Source: Cyclobacteriaceae bacterium
GTDB lineage: Bacteria > Bacteroidota > Bacteroidia > Cytophagales > Cyclobacteriaceae
Assembly (NCBI GenBank): GCA_019638235.1
Contig: JAHBUE010000001.1
Location: 1,474,492 to 1,538,491 of the forward strand
DNA length: 64,000 nucleotides
Reading direction: 5' to 3'
Part shown: one piece after another, positions 35,465 through 44,459 of the stretch
Position numbering within the stretch: position 1 is the stretch's first letter
Layout of the letters: every line of letters starts with the position of its first letter
Notes under the pieces: model-generated
Databases searched by the model: none
What the model was told of the DNA's origin: nothing
The model's input: only the letters and a program-made list of their open reading frames with translations
Program-made: the position numbers and the translations under genes

Positions 35465-36028
35465 TTATTTTACCCGTTCAATATAGGCGCCTGTTTTAGT
35501 ATCAATTTTAACGTTATCACCGGTGTTGATGAATAAAGGTACTCGTATTTCGATACCATTTTCAAGTGTTGCCGCTTTTAATGTGCGTGTGGCGGTGTCG
35601 CCTTGCAGGCCCGGCTCGGTGTACTGTATCTCCATAGTTACGTTTGGTGGCGCTTCTGCCGATATGGGAGTGGTTCCGTTTTCAAATACGATTAACAGCG
35701 TTACGCCTTCTTTTATATAGTTTACGGAGTTGCCCAATAACGATTTGTCAAGATAAATCTGATCGAAGGTTTCGTTATCCATGCACACTAAGCTCTCACC
35801 TTCAGCATACAGGTATTGGTATTCTTTGGTTTCAACACTAAGCAATTCGGCTTCATCGCTCGGGCGGAAGCGGTTCTCCACAATTTTTCCGTTTCGGATG
35901 TTCCTCATTTTTACCTGGTAAAAAGCACGCAGGTTTCCGGGTGTGCGGTGCTGAAGTTCTTCTACCTGAAGAATCTCACCGTTGTACCGTACATAATTTC
36001 CTCTGCTTAAATCTGAAATAGTAGCCAT
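35465..36028 (-). CDS. efp: Translation elongation factor P
   Basis: 187 residues, three beta-barrel domains; relieves ribosome stalling at proline runs. The tip of domain I reads HRTPGNLRAF (27-36), so where E. coli has the beta-lysylated Lys34 (PGKG) this protein has Asn32. The rest (YTEPGLQGDT, GDNVKIDTKTG ending) is standard. It probably works without that lysine modification or is modified elsewhere (for example Arg34); inference only. Confidence 0.95.
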   Translation of the reverse strand: MATISDLSRGNYVRYNGEILQVEELQHRTPGNLRAFYQVKMRNIRNGKIVENRFRPSDEAELLSVETKEYQYLYAEGESLVCMDNETFDQIYLDKSLLGNSVNYIKEGVTLLIVFENGTTPISAEAPPNVTMEIQYTEPGLQGDTATRTLKAATLENGIEIRVPLFINTGDNVKIDTKTGAYIERVK

Positions 36029-36081
36029 AGCTAAAAAGTAGTTCTAAAGTTATAAATCCTGTTTAATTTTTCTGCTGATTA

Positions 36082-37077
36082 CTATGCTGTATATGCCCAT
36101 TTTACATAAATGGCGCCCCAGGTAAATCCGCCCCCAAAAGCAGCCATTATCAGGTTGTCGCCTTTTTTGAGTTTTTTCTCATAATCCCACAATAATAATG
36201 GAATAGTGCCGGCAGTGGTGTTGCCGTATTTTTCAATATTCATCATCACCTTGTCATCGGTTACACCCATGCGGTTGGCAGTGGCATCAATAATGCGCTT
36301 GTTGGCCTGATGCGCTACCAGCCAGGCTACATCGTTGCTGGTGAGGTTATTGCGCTGCATGATTTCGGCCGATACCTCGGCCATGTTGGTTACGGCAAAC
36401 TTGAATACGGTTGCGCCTTCTTGTTGCGCGTAATGTAAATTAGCTTCTACCGAAGCGTACGATGCCGGAATGCGACTACCGCCCGCAGGCATTTTTAAAA
36501 ACTGTGCGCCCGAACCATCGCTGCGCAGTATTGAATCCATCAATCCTACTTCTTCGGTTGTTGGCTCAAGCATTACTGCTCCGCAGCCATCACCAAAAAT
36601 GATGCACGTGGCGCGGTCTTTATAGTTAATGATAGACGACATTTTATCGCCCCCTACAACAATTACTTTTTTGTGTGTACCCGACTCAACAAACTTGGCT
36701 CCGGTAGTGAGTGCATATAAGAAACCGGAGCAGGCAGCGGAAATATCGTAGCTGAACGCGTTGACAGCGCCTACCTGGTCGGCCACTAAGTTTGCCGTTG
36801 CCGGAAAGGGCATATCGGGCGTTACAGTAGCTACAATAATTAAATCAACCTCTTTCGGGTCGGTGTTGGTTTTGCGCAGCAGTTCTTCAACCGCTTTTGC
36901 ACCCATATACGATGTGCCGAGCCCTTCTCCTTTCAGAATTCTTCGTTCTTTGATACCGGTTCGGGTAGTAATCCACTCATCGTTGGTTTCTACCATCGTT
37001 TCAAGTTCCTGGTTGGTCAGGATGTAGTCGGGAACGTAGCCGCCTACACCTGTAATGGCTGCATGGATTTTTGTCAT
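36082..37077 (-). CDS. fabH: 3-oxoacyl-ACP synthase III
   Basis: 331 residues. It condenses acetyl-CoA (or a branched starter) with malonyl-ACP to begin fatty-acid synthesis. Catalytic Cys in [13 protein letters not shown], His in [10 protein letters not shown], Asn in [11 protein letters not shown]. Positioned between rpmF and efp, the usual arrangement, but with a terminator-like hairpin between rpmF and fabH. Confidence 0.97.
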   Translation of the reverse strand: MTKIHAAITGVGGYVPDYILTNQELETMVETNDEWITTRTGIKERRILKGEGLGTSYMGAKAVEELLRKTNTDPKEVDLIIVATVTPDMPFPATANLVADQVGAVNAFSYDISAACSGFLYALTTGAKFVESGTHKKVIVVGGDKMSSIINYKDRATCIIFGDGCGAVMLEPTTEEVGLMDSILRSDGSGAQFLKMPAGGSRIPASYASVEANLHYAQQEGATVFKFAVTNMAEVSAEIMQRNNLTSNDVAWLVAHQANKRIIDATANRMGVTDDKVMMNIEKYGNTTAGTIPLLLWDYEKKLKKGDNLIMAAFGGGFTWGAIYVKWAYTA

Positions 37078-37115
37078 GTTGGTTTACTAAGGTGTTCTAT
37101 ACAAACCTGTAAAAT

Positions 37116-37140
37116 GAAAAAAGCCCGACTTGCATCGAGC
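37116..37140 (-). terminator. Terminator-like hairpin between rpmF and fabH
   Basis: On the minus strand GCTCGA (complement of 37135-37140) pairs with TCGGGC (complement of 37123-37128), with one wobble, and is followed by six Ts. A short stem, so perhaps a partial terminator within the rpmF-fabH transcript. Confidence 0.5.
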
Positions 37141-37219
37141 GTTTACTAACGAGTTAAGCATCAGGCATTTCGAAAGTCCGTGTTGCGGTGTTTCCGGTTT
37201 GCCGTGATGGAAGTTCATA

Positions 37220-37411
37220 TTAAGCCAGCACTTCGTTTTCCATTACCACTTTACCGTTATAGTAAAGTTTTCCTTCGTGCCAGAAAGCACGGTGAGGCAG
37301 GTGATGTTCGCCAGTAGTAGGGCATACTACTAATTCTTTTGCTGTTGCTTTGTAGTGCGTTCTTCTTTTATCTCTTCGCGTTTTCGAGGTTTTTCGTTTC
37401 GGATTCGGCAT
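37220..37411 (-). CDS. rpmF: 50S ribosomal protein L32
   Basis: 63 residues. The basic N-terminus [20 protein letters not shown] is diagnostic. Of the four zinc cysteines of the C+ form only Cys30 remains ([16 protein letters not shown]), so this is a zinc-free form. Starts 2 bases behind the yceD stop, the widely conserved yceD-rpmF pair. Confidence 0.95.
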   Translation of the reverse strand: MPNPKRKTSKTRRDKRRTHYKATAKELVVCPTTGEHHLPHRAFWHEGKLYYNGKVVMENEVLA

Positions 37412-37413
37412 AA

Positions 37414-37941
37414 CTATTTGTTTTTATTCAAGTTCTTTAATTTTTCCCAACGTGGGTCTGTTTCTTTGGTGCTGGTTTCTTCCGTTTCCGATGAATAAAT
37501 AATCTGACCTTCTTCATCTTCGTTCTCCTCATCCTCGTTTTCTGTAAACCTCGGATGAAGTTTCTTCATTGGTACAGCCAGGCTTATGAACTCGTACATA
37601 TATTGCCCAAGTTCGAGGCTGACTGTGTTGAAGTCGATAATCATTATTTCATCGGTTACTTCAGCAACCTCATGGCCGAATTTGAATATCATTCGTTTAT
37701 CAATCGCAATCGGATAATCGAATATTTCTAAGCTTCGGTCACAAACCAATTTTACACTTCCGTTCAGGCTGAAATTCGCCTCTATGAAGGTTTCGCGCTT
37801 ATCTAAGGTAATTTTTGCCTGAAACGTGCCCGCTGATATGGAGCCGGTCCCGTAATGGCTGAAGAACTCATCACCAAATGTGTAGTCGAAATGGTGAATA
37901 TTGTTGCTTAATCCCTGAATATTAACACGATACGCTTTCAA
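37414..37941 (-). CDS. YceD/DUF177 family protein
   Basis: 175 residues, start TTG at 37941. The DUF177 core is recognisable: an N-terminal [17 protein letters not shown] and the middle [16 protein letters not shown], with an acidic C-terminal tail ([11 protein letters not shown]). DUF177 proteins are encoded directly before rpmF in most bacteria and are linked to 23S rRNA or ribosome assembly (established for YceD homologues in some lineages). The canonical metal-binding cysteines are reduced to one. Confidence 0.85.
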   Translation of the reverse strand: MKAYRVNIQGLSNNIHHFDYTFGDEFFSHYGTGSISAGTFQAKITLDKRETFIEANFSLNGSVKLVCDRSLEIFDYPIAIDKRMIFKFGHEVAEVTDEIMIIDFNTVSLELGQYMYEFISLAVPMKKLHPRFTENEDEENEDEEGQIIYSSETEETSTKETDPRWEKLKNLNKNK

Positions 37942-37976
37942 AGAGCTACCCCCTACCGGGTTTTAAAATTGGTCGG

Positions 37977-38007
37977 CAAATTTAGCTGAATTAATCCGAA
38001 ATATAAA
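37977..38007 (-). promoter_or_regulatory. Promoter for yceD-rpmF
   Basis: On the minus strand the -7 box TAAATTTG (complement of 37977-37984) lies 19 bases after TTTA (complement of 38004-38007, one mismatch to TTTG). It is 36 bases before the TTG start. Confidence 0.55.
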
Positions 38008-38054
38008 AGATTAGGCCTTTTTGGCTGATTTTATCAATTTTAAAAGATGCTTTT

Positions 38055-38441
38055 TTAAACAAGCTGACTTATGGCTACTGCCTTAAACTCTTCCTTCGAT
38101 TTTTTGCCATAGTTTTCCACAAAGTAGTCAACTACATTTTTGTGGAAGCCCAGCTTAATGGCCACATTTTTACAGAACAGTATTTCGCTGTCAAAAATAT
38201 TGTGGTCGGCAAAAACCAGCTCGATAACGGAATAGAGGTACTCAAATTTCTGATCGTGCGAGAGCGCGCCAAGCGATTCGATAGGCTCCGGCTTGCGGAT
38301 TAGCTCGGTTACGGCTTCTTCTGGAAAGTTTCTTTCTTTGGCTACCTTAAAAATCAACTCACGTTCGGCACGGGCGAAATGCTTATCCGCTTCAGCAAGC
38401 TGAATTAAAATATTGATGAGTTTCTTTGTTACGATGTCCAT
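38055..38441 (-). CDS. TerB-like protein
   Basis: 128 residues, all-helical, with the TerB-like pattern of two acidic helix-loop-helix units: LAEADKHFARAERELIFKVA and LVFADHNIFDSEILFCKNVA. TerB-like domains may bind metal and occur in membrane-linked stress proteins; here it stands alone between pdxA and yceD. Function unknown. Confidence 0.7.
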   Translation of the reverse strand: MDIVTKKLINILIQLAEADKHFARAERELIFKVAKERNFPEEAVTELIRKPEPIESLGALSHDQKFEYLYSVIELVFADHNIFDSEILFCKNVAIKLGFHKNVVDYFVENYGKKSKEEFKAVAISQLV

Positions 38442-38527
38442 AGGCGTTTGTGAAACGGCAGCATAAAGTTAAAAAATTAATTGAAGTTCTTTTAACAATC
38501 GCCAGACCGGTGATGTAAAAGCCGGAT

Positions 38528-39544
38528 TTACGATTTTAGCGATTCACTTCGTGCCTGTACAATATCTAAGGCAGCATAAATTGCCTGGCGGAGTGAGCCT
38601 TCCTGTGCCATGTTTTTACCGGCAATGGAATATCCTGTTCCGTGGTCGGGAGAAGTGCGCACGGCTGAAAGGCCGGCCGTAAAGTTGACACCGGTTTCAA
38701 AGGCCAACAGTTTAAACGGAATTAACCCCTGGTCGTGATACATGGCGAGTGTGGCATCAAACCGGGCATAATTACCTGAAGCAAAAAATCCATCGGCAGG
38801 GAAGGGGCCGGCAATCACCTTGCCTTTGTTTTTCCACTCCTGTATTACAGGCTTTATAACCTGGTCGTCTTCCGTACCGATAACACCGCCATCTCCGGCA
38901 TGGGGGTTCAGCCCCAACACCGCTATTTTGGGTTTGGTAATACCGAAATCTTTGCGGAGGCTTTGCTCCATTACGGTTAGTTTTTTGTTCAGCAATTCTT
39001 GTGTAATGGTTCCGGTAATATCTTTAACAGCAATGTGTTCCGTAGCCAATCCAACCCTTAGTTTTTCGCTCACCATCATCATTACAAAATCTTTTGTGTT
39101 GAAAGTATTGGCGAGGTATTCGGTATGGCCACGATAGGGAAACTCATCGCTTGCAATGGTATTCTTATCAATGGGCGCGGTAACCAGGGCATCTATCAGA
39201 TTTTCTTTCAGGTCGAGTGTGGCTTGTTTTAAGGCAAGCCAGGCGGCTTTGCCGGTTTCTTTGGTTGGTTTGCCGGGGTTTATTTCTATTACGTCTTCCC
39301 AACAGTTTACCACGTTAATGGTTTTAGGAATGTACTGCCCACGCGCTTTTATTTGCCCATAGCTGAACTCTTCGATGTTCAGTTGTTTTTTATAAAACGA
39401 TAGCGCGCGTGTTGACCCGTAAACTACAGGTGTAATCAGGTTCAACATGCGATTATCCTGAAGCGCTTTCATTACAACTTCAGGCCCAACTCCGTTCAGA
39501 TCGCCAAGTGTAATGCCTATGCGTGGTTTTTGTGGTTGACTCAT
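38528..39544 (-). CDS. pdxA: 4-hydroxythreonine-4-phosphate dehydrogenase
   Basis: 338 residues. It oxidises 4-phosphohydroxy-threonine in pyridoxal phosphate synthesis. Metal and substrate motifs are present: GHTEYLA, GLNPHAGDGG, DATLAMYHDQGLIPFK. Divergent from rsmA, an arrangement reminiscent of the pdxA-ksgA pair of other bacteria. Confidence 0.95.
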   Translation of the reverse strand: MSQPQKPRIGITLGDLNGVGPEVVMKALQDNRMLNLITPVVYGSTRALSFYKKQLNIEEFSYGQIKARGQYIPKTINVVNCWEDVIEINPGKPTKETGKAAWLALKQATLDLKENLIDALVTAPIDKNTIASDEFPYRGHTEYLANTFNTKDFVMMMVSEKLRVGLATEHIAVKDITGTITQELLNKKLTVMEQSLRKDFGITKPKIAVLGLNPHAGDGGVIGTEDDQVIKPVIQEWKNKGKVIAGPFPADGFFASGNYARFDATLAMYHDQGLIPFKLLAFETGVNFTAGLSAVRTSPDHGTGYSIAGKNMAQEGSLRQAIYAALDIVQARSESLKS

Positions 39545-39642
39545 GGCTGAAAATTTAATTGGCTATTTACTTAAAAATCCTTTGGGTTACAATGTTGCCA
39601 CTATCCGGCCAAAACTTCAGCACTACTTTGTACTTTTACACG

Positions 39643-40479
39643 ATGCGCCTGAAACAAACCAATAGCGTGCGGCCTAAGAAATCCTTAGGGCAGCATTTTC
39701 TTCACGATAAAAATATCGCTGAAAAAATTGTTCAGGGATTAACAACATCTGAACATACCGAACCGGTATTGGAAATAGGGCCGGGCATGGGCGTACTCAC
39801 ACAATTTTTATTAAAACGAAAGGAGCTTGACCTTACCGTAATTGAAATAGACCGCGATTCGGTTGCGTATCTTGAAAAACACTACCCGGGCTTGCCCATT
39901 ATAGCGGGCGATTTTCTTGAACTTGACCTTAGCGAAACGTTCACGGGCAGGTATTCTATCATTGGAAATTTCCCGTACAATATTTCTTCACAGATTTTCT
40001 TCAACGTTCTTGAAAACAGGGAGCGTGTGTGGCAGGTAGTAGGCATGGTGCAAAAAGAAGTGGCCGACCGCATTGCTGCGCCACACGGCAACAAAACGTA
40101 CGGCATATTAAGTGTGCTTATCCAGGCTTTCTATACGATTCAGTATTTGTTTAAAGTTCCGCCCGGTGTGTTTAACCCGCCCCCTAAGGTGATGTCGGCT
40201 GTAATCCGCCTTGAGCGAAACGAGCGCACAGCACTGCCCTGCGATGAACGCCTGTTTTTTAAAGTAGTTAAGCAAGGGTTCAATAACCGAAGGAAAACCT
40301 TGCGCAACGCCTTAAAAAACCTAATTTTGCCCGCCTTTGAGCATCTGCCCCCGGAAGTGTTGCAGCATTTTTTACAGGCACCAATTCTGGATAAGCGGGC
40401 AGAGCAACTATCGGTCGGGGATTTCATTTATCTGACGCAGTTAATGGAGAGAAGCCGTGGAGCCGCTGATTCAATTTGA
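39643..40479 (+). CDS. rsmA: 16S rRNA dimethyladenosine transferase
   Basis: 278 residues from the ATG at 39643 (MRLKQTNSVRPKKSLGQHF); an earlier in-frame start at 39559 lies within the promoter region and is rejected. It dimethylates two adjacent adenines near the 3' end of 16S rRNA. KKSLGQHFLHDKN, the SAM loop EIGPGMGVLT and the catalytic GNFPYNISS are visible. A TACTTTG -7 box lies at 39624-39630. The last 23 bases overlap mgtE. Confidence 0.95.
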   Translation: MRLKQTNSVRPKKSLGQHFLHDKNIAEKIVQGLTTSEHTEPVLEIGPGMGVLTQFLLKRKELDLTVIEIDRDSVAYLEKHYPGLPIIAGDFLELDLSETFTGRYSIIGNFPYNISSQIFFNVLENRERVWQVVGMVQKEVADRIAAPHGNKTYGILSVLIQAFYTIQYLFKVPPGVFNPPPKVMSAVIRLERNERTALPCDERLFFKVVKQGFNNRRKTLRNALKNLILPAFEHLPPEVLQHFLQAPILDKRAEQLSVGDFIYLTQLMERSRGAADSI

Positions 40480-41812
40480 GCTTACCAAAGAGTTTGTTGA
40501 CCGTTTTCAGCAAGCCTTGGATGAACGCGACCAGGCGTTTATCCTGGAAAGTTTGCAGGGTGTAAAACCGGCAGATGTTTCGGCACTTCTTTATGAATTT
40601 AATTCGGAGGAATCGAAATATGTGCTTGACCTGTTGCCCTTGGAAGTACAGGCAGAAATTATTAACGATTTAGACACCGACACCCGTGTTAAATACCTGA
40701 AAATTTATTCGGTAAATGAGCTGATTGCCATTATTGATTCGCTCGACTCGGATGATGCTGCGGATATTTTGAACGAGTTGCCGATAAAGGAAAGAGAAGA
40801 AATTCTTTCGGGCCTAAGTTATGAACTGCGGGTGCAGGTAACAGAACTTCTTCGGTACGAAGAAAATGTTGCCGGAGGTTTGATGGCAAAAGAGCTTATC
40901 AAAGTGCGCGATAACTGGACGGTAGTGCAGTGTGTAGATGAAATCAGGAAGCAAGCAGAGAATGTTGATACATTTTACACCGTATATGTGGTGAACGACC
41001 ACGATGTATTAGTCGGCAGGGTTTCACTAAAAGACCTGGTGCTTTCGGATGTCCGGAAAGCGGTATCGGATATTTGTGAGCGTGACATCACTTCCGTTGA
41101 AACATATATGTCCGACCTGGAAGTGGCCGACATCATGCGTAAATACGACCTTGAATCTGTACCTGTTGTAAATGTGCAGGGACGGTTAGTTGGGCGCATT
41201 ACCATTGATGACGTGGTGGATGTGATTACCGAACAGGCAGAAGAAGACCGCCAGTTGATGACGGGTATCAGCGAAGACGTGGAGGAAGACGACAGCGTAT
41301 GGCGTAACACCCGTGCGCGTTTGCCCTGGTTGCTTATCGGCATTGTGGGCGGCCTGATGAACGCAAAGTTTATGGGTTTTTTTGAGGCAGAACTGAGTCG
41401 CATTACAGCTATAGCTTTTTTTATTCCGCTTATCCAGGCCACGGGCGGTAATGTTGGCATTCAGTCGTCATCGCTAATCGTACAAAGTTTGGCAAATCCC
41501 GGTTTTGTTTATGATGGTTTGTGGACACGCCTTGTAAAAGTATTTTCGGTTGCACTGCTAAGTGGGATTTCATTGGCGTTGGTGGTGTATGGCGCCAATG
41601 TATTGATTTTTGAAGAGCAGCGATTGTCGGTTGTTGTTTCTGTGGCATTACTTAGTGTGGTTGTATTTGCTTCGTTTGTAGGCACTATTACACCATTGAT
41701 TTTAAACCAGTTTGGCTTCAATCCGGCTTTAGCTTCAGGCCCGTTTATTACCACTACAAATGATTTGCTTGGGCTTACGGTTTACTTTTTTACCGTGCAC
41801 CTTATGCTGTAA
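40457..41812 (+). CDS. mgtE: Magnesium transporter MgtE
   Basis: 451 residues from a GTG start with a GGAGAG element 7 bases ahead. Domains in order: MgtE N domain (about 1-130), CBS pair (about 135-260), then five membrane helices (about 285-451), including PLIQATGGNVGIQSSS, the conserved pore motif. The start lies within rsmA (23-base overlap), so expression is coupled. Mg2+ gating through the N/CBS domains is known for the family. Confidence 0.93.
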   Translation: MEPLIQFELTKEFVDRFQQALDERDQAFILESLQGVKPADVSALLYEFNSEESKYVLDLLPLEVQAEIINDLDTDTRVKYLKIYSVNELIAIIDSLDSDDAADILNELPIKEREEILSGLSYELRVQVTELLRYEENVAGGLMAKELIKVRDNWTVVQCVDEIRKQAENVDTFYTVYVVNDHDVLVGRVSLKDLVLSDVRKAVSDICERDITSVETYMSDLEVADIMRKYDLESVPVVNVQGRLVGRITIDDVVDVITEQAEEDRQLMTGISEDVEEDDSVWRNTRARLPWLLIGIVGGLMNAKFMGFFEAELSRITAIAFFIPLIQATGGNVGIQSSSLIVQSLANPGFVYDGLWTRLVKVFSVALLSGISLALVVYGANVLIFEEQRLSVVVSVALLSVVVFASFVGTITPLILNQFGFNPALASGPFITTTNDLLGLTVYFFTVHLML

Positions 41813-41996
41813 GATCGGGGTTGTTTACCTGAAAATCAGCTTGTCGTTTCAGGATTGGATTTGTAATCAACCCGAAGATGTAATAACTTGGACGGCTTGA
41901 GATTAGACAGATGGTAAAGAAGACAGCAAAAGATCACGTAATGTTAAAGGCTTCTTAATTTTTTCACATCTTGCAAACCCAGTAGCTAAGAGTCAG

Positions 41997-42842
41997 ATGA
42001 GTTTTTTACGAAACCGGTTAAAACGATTAAACGAAACATTCAATAATGTTATTGAAAAACCTCTGCTCACATCCACTATTGTTCTGGTTGTAATCGCTAT
42101 AATAGTAATCGGGCTTAGCCTGCGTTATTATATCAACGATTTTGATAGTTTCTGGGCACAAGTTTTGGCCGAGGCCCATGGAATGATTTTCGATATTGCC
42201 GTAATCGGTATCCTGATTTTCTGGTTGAATCAAAACGGACAAACCCGGCAGCGCATCCGGTTTTATCGTGATGAAATTGACGACTTCCGGTTGTGGGAAT
42301 CGGAAGAAGCGGCTTTCCGTACGGTGGGTAACATCAAGCGTCTTAACCGCCATAAAATTTACGAGATAAACTTAGTAAACTGTTTTCTGGCCCGCACAAA
42401 CCTCAACTATGTTAACCTTAGTGGCTCTAACCTGAATTCAGCTAATATCTCGCAATCATCGCTGATAGAAGCAAACTTAGAGAACACCCGGTTGAATCAA
42501 ACAAATTTTGAAAACTCTAATCTCAACCAGGCTAACCTTACCGGTGCGTATGTAAGCGGAGCAAATTTTAAAGATGCCTATTTGATCAAAGCACAATTTG
42601 AAAATGCTTTCCTGATAAAAGCCAATTTTAATAACGCTTACCTGATGGAAGCAAACCTCAGGAACAGCTATTTAATGGGTGCCGATTTTGAGAATGCCAG
42701 TTTATATAAAGCGGATTTGCGGGGCGCCAAGGGATTGACTATTGAACAGCTTGCCAAGGCAAAAACCCTTTACCTTGCGCTCTTTGATGATGAATTATTT
42801 GAAGACGTTAAAACCGCCCTGCCCGAACTGGTAGGTTCCTGA
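41997..42842 (+). CDS. Pentapeptide-repeat membrane protein
   Basis: 281 residues. Two membrane helices (about 23-46 and 56-79) precede a right-handed beta-helix of A(N/D)LxxA-type pentapeptides from about 122 to 245 (for example NLNYVNLSGSNLNSANIS, LIEANLENTRLNQTNF). The DNA of this region is visibly periodic. The role of such membrane-anchored pentapeptide proteins is unknown; the repeat fold is secure. Confidence 0.8.
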   Translation: MSFLRNRLKRLNETFNNVIEKPLLTSTIVLVVIAIIVIGLSLRYYINDFDSFWAQVLAEAHGMIFDIAVIGILIFWLNQNGQTRQRIRFYRDEIDDFRLWESEEAAFRTVGNIKRLNRHKIYEINLVNCFLARTNLNYVNLSGSNLNSANISQSSLIEANLENTRLNQTNFENSNLNQANLTGAYVSGANFKDAYLIKAQFENAFLIKANFNNAYLMEANLRNSYLMGADFENASLYKADLRGAKGLTIEQLAKAKTLYLALFDDELFEDVKTALPELVGS

Positions 42843-42845
42843 ATT

Positions 42846-42876
42846 TTTGTACAAATGATTTAAAGCATTACCTTTG
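42846..42876 (+). promoter_or_regulatory. Promoter in front of greA
   Basis: TTTG at 42846-42849, exactly 19 bases, and the -7 box TACCTTTG at 42869-42876: a full match to the Bacteroidota promoter form. The transcript would begin near 42883, immediately before the hairpin at 42889. Confidence 0.8.
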
Positions 42877-42888
42877 TAACAGATTTAC

Positions 42889-42930
42889 AACAACGGTCTC
42901 CCATCCGGAGGCCGTTGTTTCTTTTTTATT
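42889..42930 (+). terminator. Terminator hairpin in the greA leader
   Basis: AACAACGGTCTCC (42889-42901) pairs with GGAGGCCGTTGTT (42907-42919) across a 5-base loop with one T-G wobble, followed by TTCTTTTTT. It can end the upstream pentapeptide transcript. Because the greA promoter lies before it, it can also act as an attenuator of greA. Confidence 0.85.
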
Positions 42931-42956
42931 GCTTATCGTACTTTATGATTAGTGTT

Positions 42957-43433
42957 ATGAGTAAAAAAATTTCTTACTACACACGCGAAGGTCTTGATAA
43001 ACTAAAGACTGAACTCGCTGAATTGAAATCGAAAGGCCGCGCTGATATTGCACGTCAGATTGCAGAGGCGCGCGACAAAGGTGATTTGAGCGAAAACGCT
43101 GAATACGATGCCGCCAAAGATGCACAGGGTCATCTTGAAGCAAAAATTGCTCAATTGGAAGATTTGCTTGCCAATGCACGCCTGTTGGATGAAGCCAACG
43201 TGGATACGTCCAGGGTTTCGATTTTATCGAAAGTAACAATCAGGAATAAAAAGAACAGCGCATCGTTTACCTACATGCTTGTATCAGAAGAAGAAGCTGA
43301 TTTGAAAGCCGGAAAAATATCTACCATGTCGCCAATTGGTAAAGGCTTGCTGGGAAAAAAGAAGGGCGAAGTAGCCATGATAAAAACACCTGCCGGTGAG
43401 GTTGAGTTTGAAATTACAAACATTACCGTTTAG
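42957..43433 (+). CDS. greA: Transcription elongation factor GreA
   Basis: 158 residues from the ATG at 42957 (MSKKISYYTREGLDKL); an upstream TTG at 42915 in the same frame lies inside the terminator stem and is rejected. It stimulates cleavage of backtracked transcripts by RNA polymerase. The coiled-coil with the acidic tip GDLSENAEYDAAKD and the C-terminal SPIGKGLLGKKKGEV are typical. Followed after 4 bases by the HIT gene. Confidence 0.95.
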   Translation: MSKKISYYTREGLDKLKTELAELKSKGRADIARQIAEARDKGDLSENAEYDAAKDAQGHLEAKIAQLEDLLANARLLDEANVDTSRVSILSKVTIRNKKNSASFTYMLVSEEEADLKAGKISTMSPIGKGLLGKKKGEVAMIKTPAGEVEFEITNITV

Positions 43434-43437
43434 CACT

Positions 43438-43836
43438 ATGGCTTCTGTTTTTACGCGCATTATTAATCGCGAAATACCGGGGCACATTGTTGCGGAAGAT
43501 GATCGCTTCATTGCGTTTCTCGATATTATGCCTTTAGTAAAGGGGCATGTATTGGTGGTGCCGAAAAAAGAAGTGGATTATATTTTTGATTTGGATGATG
43601 AAACCCTGTCGGGGCTTCACCTTTTCGCCAAACGTGTGGCGGTTGCTGTTAAGAAGGCCATTTCCTGCGCACGCGTTGGCGTTGCCGTAATTGGTTTGGA
43701 AGTGCCGCACGTGCATGTACACTTAGTGCCTATGAACACAATGGGTGATATTAACTTCACCAACCCAAAACTTCAACCATCGAAAGAAGAACTTGCTGAA
43801 GTGGCTGAAAGCATAAGGCAGCATTTCAGGGTTTAA
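43438..43836 (+). CDS. HIT-family nucleotide-binding protein
   Basis: 132 residues from the ATG at 43438 (MASVFTRIINREIPG). The histidine triad is HVHVHLVPM near residue 98-106, with GHVLVVPKKEVDY upstream. HIT proteins hydrolyse AMP-lysine or dinucleoside polyphosphates. Follows greA by 4 bases, so the two share a transcript. Its stop overlaps the end of the convergent Uma2 gene by 4 bases. Confidence 0.92.
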   Translation: MASVFTRIINREIPGHIVAEDDRFIAFLDIMPLVKGHVLVVPKKEVDYIFDLDDETLSGLHLFAKRVAVAVKKAISCARVGVAVIGLEVPHVHVHLVPMNTMGDINFTNPKLQPSKEELAEVAESIRQHFRV

Positions 43837-44363
43837 AACTCAAACCCGGCTTGCAGCAACGGAGATTGAATGTTGCCAATAGCCTCACCGATTTTTTGAT
43901 ACCGTTTTTCTGTTAATGAAAAGCCCATAGCCAGTTTGGTTTCGGGGTCAACAATCCAGTATTCCTGCACCCCGAATTTTTCGTACAGGTCTTTTTTGGT
44001 AATCAGGTCATGATCTTTATTGCCAGGCGATAGAATTTCTACAATCAGGTCGGGCACGCCAGCATAGCGCCCCTCAACAATTTGATTGGGGTTCGATTTC
44101 AGGATAACTGTAATATCCGGCTGTACGGCATTTCGGGTTTCATCAAGCCTTACGTCAAAGGGGGCATAAATTACAAATCCTTTCTCTGTGTCCTCAGTAA
44201 TTTTATCTAATTGTTTAGATATGGATTTGGTGATACGATGATGTTCAAATAAAGGTGCAGGCGATATATATAAACTGTTATCAATTAGCTCGGCAAGTGT
44301 GCCTTCGGGCAGCATATCAAATACTTCCATGAGTGTGCGGGGCGGATGCAAAAGCGTTTCCAT
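43833..44363 (-). CDS. Uma2-family (DUF820) putative endonuclease
   Basis: 176 residues. The restriction-endonuclease-like core is visible: VRLDETRNAVQPDITV, VPDLIVEILSPGN and the KKDLYEKFGVQEYWIVDPE segment, containing the PD-(D/E)xK-type Asp, Glu and Lys. Uma2 proteins are very common in cyanobacteria and Bacteroidota; their role is unsettled. Single gene with its own promoter. Confidence 0.85.
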   Translation of the reverse strand: METLLHPPRTLMEVFDMLPEGTLAELIDNSLYISPAPLFEHHRITKSISKQLDKITEDTEKGFVIYAPFDVRLDETRNAVQPDITVILKSNPNQIVEGRYAGVPDLIVEILSPGNKDHDLITKKDLYEKFGVQEYWIVDPETKLAMGFSLTEKRYQKIGEAIGNIQSPLLQAGFEF

Positions 44364-44400
44364 ACGTGCGGTTTAAATTTTTACCCAGATTTTCGTAATG

Positions 44401-44430
44401 CAAAATACTAAGGCAGATGGTAAATAACAA
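44401..44430 (-). promoter_or_regulatory. Promoter for the Uma2 gene
   Basis: On the minus strand TATTTTG (complement of 44401-44407) lies 20 bases after TTG (complement of 44428-44430), 37 bases ahead of the ATG. Confidence 0.45.
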
Positions 44431-44459
44431 TGTGTTTTTTCAATCGCTATACGCGAATG

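Noticed and set aside
41820..41870. CCTGAAA...TTTCAGG hairpin behind mgtE as terminator
   Set aside because: Seven-base arms with a long loop and no T-run.
42390..42720. Periodic DNA that could be taken for a tandem repeat or CRISPR array
   Set aside because: The period follows the 15-base pentapeptide codons and the sequence is coding; there are no equal spacers.
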